Shown here: positions 35,291 to 47,211 of the stretch, in pieces
Numbering within the stretch: position 1 is the first letter of the stretch
Layout: each line of letters opens with the position of its first letter
Source of the DNA: Planococcus citri
Lineage: Eukaryota; Arthropoda; Insecta; Hemiptera; Pseudococcidae
DNA length: 64,000 nt
NCBI RefSeq assembly: GCF_950023065.1
Contig: NC_088679.1
Location: 28,582,001 to 28,646,000, forward strand
Direction of reading: 5' to 3'
Program-made: the position numbers and the translations under genes
Notes under the pieces: model-generated
The model's input: only the letters and a program-made list of their open reading frames with translations
Told to the model about the DNA's origin: nothing
Databases searched by the model: none

Positions 35291-35469
35291 AGTCACCAAT
35301 TATATAGGGGAGCGACTTAACTCTCAGCTTATTGAAGGATTTGGAGTTTAGGTAGAAGTGATTTTACTAGACCATCGAAACGATTTCGAAAATAAAAAAT
35401 GAGCAAAATCGAAGAACTCGATTTCATTTTTAGTTTGAGTTCAGGCTGCGCTGCGGTAGGAAAAAAAAC

Positions 35470-35935
35470 ATTTCTTCAAGTTCAATTTAATCGCATATTT
35501 ACGGCGTTTTGAGTATGCAATTTTATTAACACCTACAAGTGAACGCATAACGTCGCGTTTTCAAGGCGTAGATTCGTAGATACCTACCACAACGCGTTTC
35601 TGAATCTAATTCAAAATACGTACGATTTCTGATCAGATCATAAATATCAAAATGCTGACGTTTGAGCTGACACACCACCTACTGCTTCAGCAGTAAAGTA
35701 TTTTCAGCAGTCAACAGCACAGAAATAGCACTCGCACCGAGACCGACGAAAATAATTTTTAAAAAAACAAAAAACAAAACAGAAATCCAATATTTATGAA
35801 AAATGTTCACCTCTCGATCAATTTTCACGATAGCCATACATCTCAAAATTACTTTACTACGAGTAGGTAGGTAGGTAAGGATTTAAAATTCTAGACGATT
35901 TTTTTCATCATCAGCCATTTTTACAGGAACCAAAA
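35470..35935 (-). pseudogene. Decayed odorant receptor exon 1 (OR3 relative)
   Basis: This stretch aligns base by base with the OR3 first exon and part of its first intron (about 28550-29035). It keeps the HKYW-encoding segment, the CTGACGTTTGAGCTGACACAC segment, and the initiator region with a CAT. It contains deletions (including one in the middle of the exon) and an inserted GGTAGGTAGGTA run, so the frame is broken. The remaining exons are absent. It lies between the foldback element and the 3' end of OR4. Confidence 0.8.
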
Positions 35936-36296
35936 TTGAAATAGATATTTTAGTGAAAATTATAATAGGTCTGCTTACCTTTCTGTGAATTATTATACAA
36001 AGAAATTCATCTCAAGAAATATTTCATTTCAGAATCATTTAATTGCCCTATCGTCCGACAGATCGTTCTTAGTACATATAATAATAATGTAGGTAGGTAT
36101 AACACGTCGCCTCATGTCGATCAGTATTACAAAGGAAATTGACAACAGGCTTGATAAAATATTCAATTTTTAATTTGTACATATATATTTTTTGCCTTCG
36201 CATGTTTGTTTGCTTTTCAGTGCTTGAATATTTTATTAAGAGTAATTAGTAACTCTAGGTAAAAAGAATCCATAAATTTGGGCAACAAAGTAACTT

Positions 36297-38003
36297 TTAG
36301 ACAGACGTGTATAAGATATTGAAAAACGAATAAGACGTTTTTAAAACAGATGCAAATAATTGGTAAGACGCTATATGCTGTACTCCTGCCTTCATAACGA
36401 TATCTTTTTGCGTTAAGCACATGAATGTGAGCATGGTGCTCCGATACTTGGCTGATTGCTCGTACCATTTGATATCGTATAGTTCATTTCTAACGGCAAT
36501 ATTCTGAAATTATCGAATAAATTAGTACCTATAACTTGTTCTTTGAATTTACTCAGTACTCAAGTTGATACTTACAATCGAGGTAATCACTTCTCCAAGA
36601 TAACAATACAGTAATATGAATGCAATGACTACAGCAAGACCTTCCAATGCAGTAATGTAACTTGTCCAGCTCGCGTTTTCTTTCTAAAATGATCACAAAA
36701 TGAATAATATGCAGTCTAGCTTTAGGGTACCCTAGATCATCAAAAAAAATAGGCGATATAATAAATTTCAAAATAAATAAAATTACACATTTACCTGGAG
36801 TAACACCACAACGTAAGCAATCAATGATAAATTACTAACGCTGTAAGCTAAACATCCGATAAATACCAAATTGTAGCATTTAATAAAGTTTCGTATGAAC
36901 CTAGAAAATTCATTGCACATATAAAAACATGGAATTTGTAGAAACCCAATTTTAATATCCATATTGATTAATGTTAAACTTTCCAACTCAGGCTTAAAAT
37001 ATCTCAAAAACAACTTGAGACAATAATCTTACAAATTGATCAAAATATGATGCTTAATGCAATCCTGCAAATACTCCAACAGTAATTCATCATACGACTT
37101 GTTCCCTCCGCTGTTGGCTGACAGCATTTGAAATATTGGCGATTCGTTGCTCATACTTTCCCAGTAGGCGTAAACGACGATATTACTCAACGAAGTGCAC
37201 AAATTTGTTTTCTGTATACGAATTTCTATCACGAAGTATACGACAAAAATGAAATTTCCCAAGATCGGTACCATTAACGAAGTGACTTGAATAAATTGTA
37301 ATCCAAATGTTAAAGAATACGAAACAACGTTGCTTATTTGCCAAGGATACCAACTAGGTAAGATAAGAGTTTCATCACTACCAGCTTCAGCGTCTATTGA
37401 AAAAAAAAAAAAAAAAAAAAAAAAACTCGAATATTTATGAAGCAAATATGTAAAAGCATCACGTAATGGACTAGGTGAAAAAAACATACCTGAAAATATA
37501 AAATGCAGTAAAGGCGATATGACCGTACTGGAAAAATGCACCAAACAAGTCGTAGTACCAAACTTGACAAAAAAATTCTTGAACTTATCATCAGCCGTCA
37601 TGTAATTCCTCATCACTAAACTCTTCTCGTAAAAGCCGGAAAAATAATCGTCCTTTATTTTAACCATCTCGACGATATATTTCTGACGCACGAAGATGAA
37701 AAATGTAGCGAAATTCAAAAACACCGAATGAAGTATGAATACCAACGCTTGTATAATATCACCGATCGAATTGAGAAAAAAACAATGCAAAAATTGACTA
37801 GAAACCGACGTTATAAAAAACGTTATCAAAATTTTGAACCAGAATTCACGTATGAATTTATTCTGGTATTCTTGAGGAATTCCCACACTGCTGACGAAAA
37901 ATTTCAAAAATCTTTCTACGATTTTTTCATTCTCATTTTGTATTTTATCTACTTTGGCGATCACAAGGCCTTCCAAAGCGTCGGTTGATACTGGATTCGC
38001 CAT
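36297..38003 (-). CDS. Odorant receptor OR4, intact
   Basis: 7tm_6 odorant receptor. Exons: 38003-37490, 37393-37033, 36900-36795, 36683-36576 and 36503-36297, giving 431 residues. The first intron (37489-37394) is in frame and contains a long T-run on the coding strand, so an unspliced reading frame also looks open; the GTATGT donor and AATAG acceptor show that it is an intron. Intron phases are 1, 2, 0, 0; the last three match OR1-OR3. LPSWYPWQISNVVSYSLTFG corresponds to the PWxF segment of OR3. The C-terminus (LYDIKWYEQSAKYRSTMLTF, then LKTSYSFFNILYTSV) has the typical OR pattern, including the tyrosine-serine-phenylalanine near TM7. It is diverged from OR1-OR3, so it is an older paralogue. 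Confidence 0.87.
37401..37425 (+). repeat. Poly(A) run in OR4 intron 1
   Basis: About 25 consecutive A on the + strand. On the coding strand it forms the pyrimidine tract before the intron 1 acceptor of OR4. Confidence 0.8.
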
Positions 38004-39785
38004 ATTTTTTGAACAGGAAAAAAATCACGACTTGGTACCTACATAAAATTACATTTTGTATGAATCTCACAAAACAGATGAGTCGAATTCGAAGTATTCG
38101 CGACAAATGCAGTTTTTAGGTAGGTATAAGTACCTATGGAAGGATTCACACAGAGGTAATGAACTTGGTACATTGTGCAATATTTTAATTGTTTATTGTA
38201 AAGCATCATAAAAGGTTATAAATAATTCAAATTGAACGTATTTTCGTTACGTAATTGCACAAGAGTAATTGCAGGTAGGTCCTCGCTTTGTTTACTCAAA
38301 TTCGTTGGTTTATTTGCCATTGTTGTTTATCTTTTCCAAAAATTCATTGATTCGATGTCTCATTATTTTATTTGAGTAGTTGTACACGAACTTATGTTTT
38401 CTGACCCTGATTGCTCAATCTGGGAAAACTTACAGAGGTACATACTCACGCATAACCTGCACCCAAAATTATAACTACCAAAACATAAGCCAATATTTAA
38501 AGATTTTTTTTGCAAAAATAAAAAAAGGCACTGATCAGAGATCACTGAAAAGTTTCAATATGTCAAAAATGTATATCTACATGATCTAAAAATTCAACCA
38601 TAGATATAATGGCATCATTCTTCAAATAACCAAAAAATAAAATAAAAATATTTTTTAAATGATACCAACGTTTTTAAAAAAGTGTTCAAAAATCTGTTAC
38701 AGTTTGAAAAAAATATTATGAAAAAACAAAAATGTAAGTTCCTAATAAGAATAAATACCTAGCTGCACAAACTTTTTTTTTTTTTTTTAATTTTGGATTT
38801 GATAAATGTAATTTACTCGTACCTAAGGTGACGAGACCATAAACCATGATAAAATCTATCAAAATATTTAAATATTTTAAGGATCAAGAGTTTACAAAAG
38901 TCATCATAAATGGAATGAAAATCTTGGTCGGTTTTCAAAATGGTCAAATGTTTATAGAAAAAAATAGAAACATGATAGAAATGCTACAAAAATTTGGTTG
39001 AGATTAAAAGTTCTGAAAGAAAGTAGATCCGTTCAAATTTTCAGCTAAAATTCACATCAATTTCTGTCATTCTTATAGCATTTCAATTCTAATTTTGAAA
39101 TTTTCCAGCATTTTTGAAAAGTTTTGAAATGGACCTACCTATTTTTAAAATCAGGGTTTGGTAATTTAATTTACGTAAGTTTTCATTTAAAATGAAACCA
39201 ATGACTTTACAGGTACAGAAAAATCACTGATTTTTTTGCAATTTAAATTTTGCTAAAAAATAAACAAAATCCTTGGAATTATGACATTAGGTAGATGGAT
39301 ATTTACTACGCCGAAATTATACGTTTTCCCTTGAAAGGGTCAAATAGGTGAAAGAGTTTAACATTAAAAAGGGATATATTTTGATTATTGTGCAATTTTA
39401 TTTTTAAAAAACTTTGATTACTATTAGGCCGAAATACCAAATCAATACCTACTAAAAGAAAAAAATAAGGGCGTTCACAATACAAAACATTTCTTTTATA
39501 CAAATGTCGCAATACAATTAGGTACCTATACACGAATTGTGTGCAAACCATCCACACATACATTTACCTACCTCATCCAAGTAACCATCATCAAAAGGGT
39601 ACCTTCAAGTTTTAAGGGAAAAAATAAAACTTTTTTGCAATGAATAAGTACCTACCCTTCGCCGAAAAAAAATTATAGGTTCTTTTAAATTAAAAATCAG
39701 AAAAATAATTTGTTTTCAGTTGAGCCAAGTAGGCACCAACACGAATCATTGTGTGTTTTCTCAGTCTGGCTAGAATATTGTAAGA
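38004..39785. other. Divergent spacer between OR4 and OR5
   Basis: 1.8 kb of AT-rich sequence between two receptor genes transcribed away from each other. It should hold both promoters. No gene or element is recognised. Confidence 0.45.
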
Positions 39786-41528
39786 ATGACTATGATAAGA
39801 AAATTAACGTTTAATCGAGAAATAACTTATTTGACTCTTTATTCGATTAATTTAAATGGTTGTTTCCCGATACATGCTCAAGCTCATGTACTTATTCGAT
39901 ATGTATGGGTGATTTTTGCGACGATAGAATGTTTTTATATGAGTGGATTAAGCATAGTTGAAGCTTTCTTGAAAAATTATGGGTTTTTAATAAACATAAC
40001 GATTGTTTTAAATGTACTGACATCTTGTGTATGTTACATCGCTCCGATCATATCACTTTACAGTAGGAAGAAGTTGATCAAGTTAATTAAACTGATTGAT
40101 ACGGGATTTTACACCTATTCAGATGAGGATATATTCCAGGTAGGCAATTTTGAAACAATATTTTTCAAGTTTCTAAATAGATAGGCAGATAATTATTTAG
40201 GAACCTAGTTTACATTTTAATCTATCCTTTATTTAGACATCAGAATACTCAGCGAAAGATTTACTCTTCAAGGAATTCATGGTATGTGCATTCGTCTGGG
40301 TCACATACATCGGTATGACCTTAACTCCTCTAGTGGTCACTTTGCTGCTCGAAGATCACGAAAATTCAGTTTTCGACTTACTATACGTTGCCTGGGTACC
40401 ATTTGGAATTGAAACCGGACAGCAGTTCTTTTTCAGCTACATTTTACAATTCATCAGCACTATTCCTTTGTACACATCATTCTGCAGTAAAATACTGTTC
40501 ACTAATAACATCAGCATAGAATTCGAATACCAATGTGAAAAGCTGAAATACGCCTTGAGGACGATTTGCCAGAGAGTTTCAAATAAATTTGAAATGAGTG
40601 ATACGATCAGTAATGCAAACGCTTACTCTGCTAATGGTTCAAAATTTGTGTTTTGCGATGAAGATGAATTCTTGCGAAAGTTTTCCGAATGCGTGAAACA
40701 CTACAGACAATTGCAAAAGTAATTTGAAGTAGAAATATCTATATTTAATAAAGCTTCTATGGTCCCAAAAAATTAATTGAATTAGTTTTCAAATTACATT
40801 TCGGTTATCTCTCAATCCACAACCAGTTGCCATTTGCCAAACTATGCCACTTCGAGTTGAATAATCGACGGAGATTAATAATTTAATCATTGGACATTTC
40901 AGATGCTTGGATTACTTCAGTGAATGGTTCAATTTGATATTTTCTTGCGAATTGACCTACGGATTCGTGAGTTTTGCATTAATCGGATATGTCATGATAA
41001 CAGTTAGTAAATTTATTTATTAAAATACGACTCATTAATTTTTCTTTTTTGCAATTACCTACAAATAATAAATAGGTACCTAGCTACCTACTTATTTTCG
41101 TGAAACCTTCTTCCAGGGAACCGGTAACACTGCAACAGATGGAAAATACGTTTGCTTATTAGGCTTATTCGGGGGGCAACTTTGTTATCAATGTGTCGCA
41201 GGGGAAATAATATTCACTATTGTAAGTGAACCGTTTCTGTACACAATTAATTTCTTTCTTTCATCTTACCTCACTCTAATCTCTGATCAATATTTATTTT
41301 CATTAGGAAGAAACAATTATAGATGAACTATACAATATTGCATGGTACGAACAAACACCTAAAGTAAAAAAGTGTGTGCAATTATTTCTCAACGAATTAC
41401 AACAACAAAGAAAACTACGAGGATTCAAAATATTTCCAGCATCAATTCCAATTTTTGCTTCAATCGCCAGAACTTCGTATTCCTACTTGAATTTACTGAG
41501 CAAAATGATGCATAAAGTTAATAATTAG
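39786..41528 (+). CDS. Odorant receptor OR5, intact
   Basis: 7tm_6 odorant receptor, the only one on the + strand. Exons: 39786-40139, 40237-40718, 40903-41002, 41117-41221 and 41307-41528, giving 420 residues with no break. Intron phases are 0, 2, 0, 0; the last three introns and the 100-bp and 105-bp exons match OR1-OR3. Exon 2 includes the segment corresponding to the PW motif (LLYVAWVPFGIETGQQFFFS). The C-terminus (LYNIAWYEQTPKVKKCVQLF, then ARTSYSYLNLLSKM) follows the OR consensus. The start ATG at 39786 is followed by a second in-frame ATG two codons later. It is divergent from the minus-strand genes. Confidence 0.87.
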
Positions 41529-41656
41529 TATCAAAAGTGGTGGGTATTGATTTTGAATCTGGCATTTGATAGCATAGCTAGATCAGATTTTACTTCAATT
41601 TTCGCTTACTTTTGTTTTAAATGGATACGAATTGTATGATCGAAAATTTAATTAAA

Positions 41657-41662
41657 AATAAA
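41657..41662 (+). terminator. Poly(A) signal of OR5
   Basis: AATAAA about 130 bases past the stop, the first such signal downstream. Confidence 0.55.
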
Positions 41663-42259
41663 GATCACGAGAATTAACTCATTTATTTGTGAGAAAAAGG
41701 TTGTAATGAAACAAAAAGTCTTAAAATCGATGTACAATGTACATTGACAACTTTTGACTTCGAGACCTTCGAGTAATCAGCTACAAACATTAATTAATTC
41801 GTTCATAGGTAATACAAAATAAATTTGAGACGAATGCATCAATTCATTTCATACTGAACATTGAGCATTCATTCGTATTTCAGTGAAACATTTTTGCTGG
41901 CAAATATAAAAGTTGTGATTGTGAATTATTATCTACTAGGTACAAATTTTTCAACGAATTTTTTTTACAATAAATTAAACTTACTTAATTAAGATTTAGA
42001 TTTTAAGAAATAAATCACATACCTACTAGACTAGATTAATTTGGTTAATTTTAATTATTAAAAAAAAAAAAAAGTAAAAACTTACGAAAAAACTGCTTGG
42101 ATTTGATTTTTGGCCAAACTTTTGTTTTTTATGAGAACTTGAATTTGAATCTGGCAAATAGAACGTTTTGATATAGGATTTCAATACATCTTAAAGAGTT
42201 ATTTCCAAGATCGTTTTTTAGTAACGTTTGACGAACGAACGATGGCGTTTTCGATGTTT

Positions 42260-42705
42260 TCGTTGATCAAGTTTTATCTTTTATCAACAAATCGTGGAAA
42301 AAATTGTTGAAGTTTGATTTTGATTTTCAGTTTCAACCGATTTAAATTGCTTTGATGAAAAATTCGTAATTTTCGTGCGAGTGTTTTCGGTTGAATTAAT
42401 TTTATAATTTTGAAAGAAATGCTTCTCTGTTGTATAATTGTAGTATAATTTTCTCCCATGTACGTATACATTTTCAGTGAGAATACAAGTGATGTGTTAA
42501 ATTCGAGTATTCAGTGTCTTAAATTTTATCAGCTTTAGAAAATTTTTCATATTTGTGATAGTGTTTTTTGCGTGTAAATTTTATGTGTATTTCGTCAATT
42601 TTTCGTGTACTTCGCTTGCTATTTAGTTTCCTATTGTTCATTCACTGATAAGCTATGATTCAATGGTCGAAAATCTGATGTCCTAACGCCACATCCAATT
42701 CAGGT
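42260..42705 (+). promoter_or_regulatory. Possible 5' UTR exon of the 47.1-kb gene
   Basis: The block ends with CCAATTCAG before GTAAAAATTAGCCC, a plausible donor. It resembles 33200-33374, including the end. The next good acceptor followed by a coding start downstream is at 47079, so this could be the non-coding first exon of that gene with an intron of about 4.4 kb. The TSS and the link are inferred. Confidence 0.35.
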
Positions 42706-42715
42706 AAAAATTAGC

Positions 42716-45700
42716 CCATCGTATATATTTCCATGACTCACTTATTATTTCTCTAAACTATAATACGATCCTCTTTCTTTACACTCGTTAGACATTTACA
42801 AGCACGTACTCAAACTCCTATCTCCTACACCTTGTCCATATTTGAGTACCACTGATGCGTTATGGTTATTGTAGCCAAAAAATCCATTATTTCGTTAGTT
42901 TTTAATTTAAAAAAAAAAGAAGAGAAATACTCTTCGTACGAACGTATCGAAGCAAAGGGAACCTGATGGTCAATTTTGAGCATGTATTATGAAAGAATCA
43001 CAATGAAGAAAAAAAAAGACATAACAAATAAAAGCAACTGGCGTGCGTGTAATTTGTTAGATTACCACGACGAACTATGTCCGTGATTAATACTATTATT
43101 ATTATGTGTAATAATAATAACATAGGCTACAATATATTGCCTGTAGCCAAGGTTGATGGCCCCATTCAAAAAAACCGTTTTACGATGACAATAAAACTAA
43201 TTTTATTCTCGTTATACTATCTCAAATTCAATCATAGGTGTTGATCGTCGTACGAAGATGATGATGCTGCCAAAGTTTTATATTTTTTAAATTATTATAC
43301 CTTTCAAAAGCCTATTCTTTGCTGGATAACTGTACTATATTTTGTCGTATACTAAATTTTTTACCATCAAGGATAAATTTTGCCCATTGTGAAGAAGAAA
43401 ATTGCATAATTGAAAATTTCAACTAGACAGAAAATTGCACGTTGCTTAAATACCTCGTAATTATTTCAATTACTATCATTCATCTGATGTATGTAAAATT
43501 GCAAAATCGTGATTTGAATTGATAATCTGTTATGGCAACCCAACGATTGAAAAAGAAGAAATTACGAATTATAAAAATTAATTGATGTAAATCGAGGCTC
43601 TTTTATGATGATTAATGAAGCTAACCTTTCACAAGAACGAAACTACTGCCGAAATATTATCAAATCTTCAATCTTTTGATGTCCTGCTCTGTCCCTTTTA
43701 GTAAAATTGTTCGTGTAATCTAATTTTTTAATCGTGGAATCTATGGGATGAAAAAAATTGCGCTCATCGTATACGCGACGACTTATCACTCATTCGTGTT
43801 CTCATTGTACCACAATAGCCACAAGTTCTCAGAGGCATATAGTAATAGTAATGCAAGAAATAACCTCGTCTTCGGACGCGTAACAAGTTTAATTTGAACG
43901 AAAATCAAGTGTAACGTAATTATTGCATTGTATGATTGCGTTTGCGGAAAAATACGTATAGTTCTGTCTCTGTTATAGAATCGTCGAGTATAATAATATT
44001 GCATATTCTACTGGAATTCCGCGTTGCATAGGCACATATTTCAAATTTTCTCGTTTATTGTAGCAATATCGAAGGAAATTTTAGTAAGGTTCGGTTTTTG
44101 CAAAATGAAATAGAACAACACAGTAGCTGCGAGTAAATTCAAGTTCAAGACGTCGAAGGTCCTTACCGAATCGTTCAAGGTTTTGTTCTGGTTAGAAAGA
44201 TGGACGAAGCAGTCGATTTCGGCAAGCTTCAATTTTAAGTATCAGAGCGTAAATTTTTGAATTGTTTCGTCAAATTTTTGGAAATGAAGGATTCTATTTA
44301 TGGTTCTAAGGCTTCGAAAAATTCCTCACCAGTTCTGAATCAGTGTTCTTCCAGTTTACTTGAATTTTGTGGGCTTAGATTTGGAAATTCGAACTGTTTT
44401 CTTCATCTTAAAACGAATCTTTGAGTCGAAAACGAATCGAGGGAAATTTATGGATTGGAGATGAAATATTTCATCTTCCAACCATGTATATCTTCTCTTG
44501 GATATTCATCACCAGTATTTACGAAAAAATTGTATATTAAATGATACAAATTACAGTAAGAGCTGAGACTCTGGGAAAGAAAGGGCTGGATGAGTATAAT
44601 AGAAAATTTATCCTACTCCATCCCCTTCTCCTCGTGGCTCATACGACACGTTTTTTCAATTTTTTTTATCATGACGCGTCCGAATAAGAATTCGGACTTC
44701 AAGAGTCGAAAATAAATCCTAAAAACGTGTTTTCCCCAGAAATTTCCAAAAGTCTCGCTTTTTGCCAAAATTCTCCTCAAAAAATTCATTTTTTACTAAA
44801 AAGTTGTTAGAAAGACTGACTTTTTTTTGGACAAAAATTCCAAAAAAGTAGAACTATTTTGCCAAAAATTATACTCCAAAGTGAAAATTGTTGCTTCTTT
44901 AACAAAAATTCAAAATGGCTCAATTTTTTTCAAAAATTACCAAAATGCCTCACTTTTGTCAAAATTTTCCAAAAAAGCTGTATTTGATTAAAATTGTCAA
45001 AATTTTGCTTTTTCGCCTGAAATGGCCAAAAATTCTCACTTTTATGTCAAAAGTCGTCAAAAAGTTTTGCTTCATTTCCAAAAAGTTGCAAAACAGCCGT
45101 CACTTTTCTGGTAAAAATTTGGAAAAAGAAGGTACATTTTTTTGTCAGTGGTCGCTAAAAAATCGTACTTTTTACTTAAATTTGTTGGATTTTTCTAGTT
45201 TCAATCGAGTTCCATTACTTACATTATTTTATTAGATTTTGATTCGAACGTCTTTAGTCTTTACTGTGTTGTATTTTTTCTTACATTTTTAATTGAAATG
45301 TTCTGGCTTTTTTGTGATTTTTTTTCAACATTAAAATGATTTGCTTGTGTCTTGCAACTCTTTTAGTTACTTTTAAAAATTTTTTTGGTTATCATAGTTG
45401 CTTTTTTTGGAAAAAATTGAGTGTGAGCCCTATTGTTGATAATCCTAAAGGCAAATGAGTTTTAAAAATGTCATTATGAAAAGAAAATTAGGGGAGAGGC
45501 ACAAATTTTGTTGGGGATGTCCCCCAAAAGTGCTCAACAGTATACCAAAAAATTTGAAAAAATCCACTCTCATGAGCTGACAGAAATTTTTTATTTTAAA
45601 TTGTAGAAATAGGAAAATATCTAACCAATCAAGAGATCAGGGAGCCTGCATTCCGAAACATTCCTCTCAGAAATTTTTTGATAGATGAAAAAGAGTCGAA

Positions 45701-47078
45701 AAAAGTTTTGATCTTTTTCAAATGATTTCCAAAGAATTTTTTTTGATAGAGAAGAATTACATAAGAGTTTTTACTCTTTTTGAAGAAGAGATAAACTCAT
45801 AATTTCACTCTTCTGATGAAAGATTTGAAAAGAGTCGAGTTAAACTTGGAAAAAAAGAGTCATCTCTTTTTTTTTTTTTTTTTTTTTGAAGAGAGTGTCC
45901 ATCTTTGGCCTATTTTCTATCTAAATATCAACTTTGCAGCAAGAGTGTTTTTAAAGGATACAAATCTGTAGTTGGAAACCTTCAACAAATTCTCTTTTTG
46001 AGAAGTAAAAAAATCATGAAAATAGGTTAAACGCCGTTGAAATTCTCATAAACCTGGAGCAGTGGTGGGTCACTCATTAATTCTGTGTTCATATATTTAG
46101 CCTTAAAAATACCTAAAAGGACTCCAAAAATTATGCTAAATCAAAAACATTTCGACCGCAACCAAAAGCTCCCAAAAGAAAGAAATGGAGTTGAGCCCGT
46201 TTCTCTTAAACTTCTTTATCAGAATAGCAAAACTTCCAAGTTTAACTCTTTTTCAAAAAAACAAAACAAAACTCCTTTTCCATCACAAGAGATTCTTTTG
46301 AACTCATCTGAAAGAGTGTGGAACTCCTTTCAACTCTTTTTTCAATTTTTCCAAATTTAAACGCTTTTTTGAGTGAAAAAAATTCAAGATCAAATCCTAC
46401 TTACCAACATCACAATATCAGAACTTGAGAATTTTCCAAAATATTTTTGAAATTCACCTCGAAAAGATATTTTAGAAGTGTATTTGAACTCTTCAGAACA
46501 CTTTTCTGAGAAAGTTCGAATTCTCTGATTCTTTCAGACTCTTTTTGAAAACTCTGAGTTTTTTTAAGAGTCAAGAGTTTTCAAAAAACCTCAGTACCCT
46601 ACATGAAATGTCTTGAATGTCAGATAAATTCTAAAACGTGAAAATTATTGAAGATGAATTAGGGGACTTGATATTGAGATGTGTGGAACAAGTCATTTAG
46701 TCTGTTGATAAAGCCTCTTTAGAGGGCTACAAGCATCACTGATGTTGAATTGCTTTCAAATATGTACATAAATTTAAAAGCGTCACTTAATTATTAGACT
46801 TTTACTACCCCTTTTGAAAATTTTAAGGTATTAATGTGCGGGCTTATCATTCGTGGAACTTGAATTTCAGCTCGTTTAGTAAAGTTCAATGTTATCTGTG
46901 AAAAAGCTCAAATCTGATTGTAAGAAAGATTGAATTTGAGTGTTTGTAAGATCATAAAACGGATTTTAGTCTATCTCTTTGTAATATTTTAATCACCGAT
47001 TAATATTGTAATAACTACATATAAATAAGTATATTTTTTTGAAGAAAATTTAATAAACTATTAATTTTTGATTTCAGA
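42716..47078. other. Non-coding, probably intronic, with low-complexity arrays
   Basis: No gene is supported. 44740-45200 is an array of CCAAAAATT/CTTTTTGCC-type units, similar to 29440-29900 but inverted. 45640-46600 is rich in AAGAGT/ACTCTTTT pieces with a T-run near 45868-45888. Confidence 0.45.
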
Positions 47079-47211
47079 TACATTGCGAATGTCACCAAAA
47101 TGGATATCAACGATTCTCGGAATTCGATGTCTTCCAAACAAGAACGTCTCATTGTCTGCCCGAAACGGAAACAGAGCAAATGGGATGACAAAAATCAAAA
47201 TAAAGTCAAGG
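47079..47211 (+). CDS. 5' coding exon of an unidentified gene (partial)
   Basis: An acceptor (TTTCAG, ending 47078) opens an exon with ATG at 47101, in context AAAATGG, that ends at AAG before a GTTAGTATC donor at 47212. It encodes 37 residues beginning MDINDSRNSMSSKQ and ending KQSKWDDKNQNKVK, a polar, basic, probably disordered N-terminus. I do not recognise the family. No following coding exon is found in the remaining 16.8 kb, so either a very long first coding intron follows or the next exons are too short to see. Confidence 0.4.

Noticed and set aside
37401..37594. Reading OR4 exon 1 straight into exon 2 through the T-run
   Set aside because: The frame stays open only because the intron length is a multiple of three and the T-run encodes phenylalanines. 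A GTATGT donor and an AATAG acceptor remove it, and an intron fits the family better.
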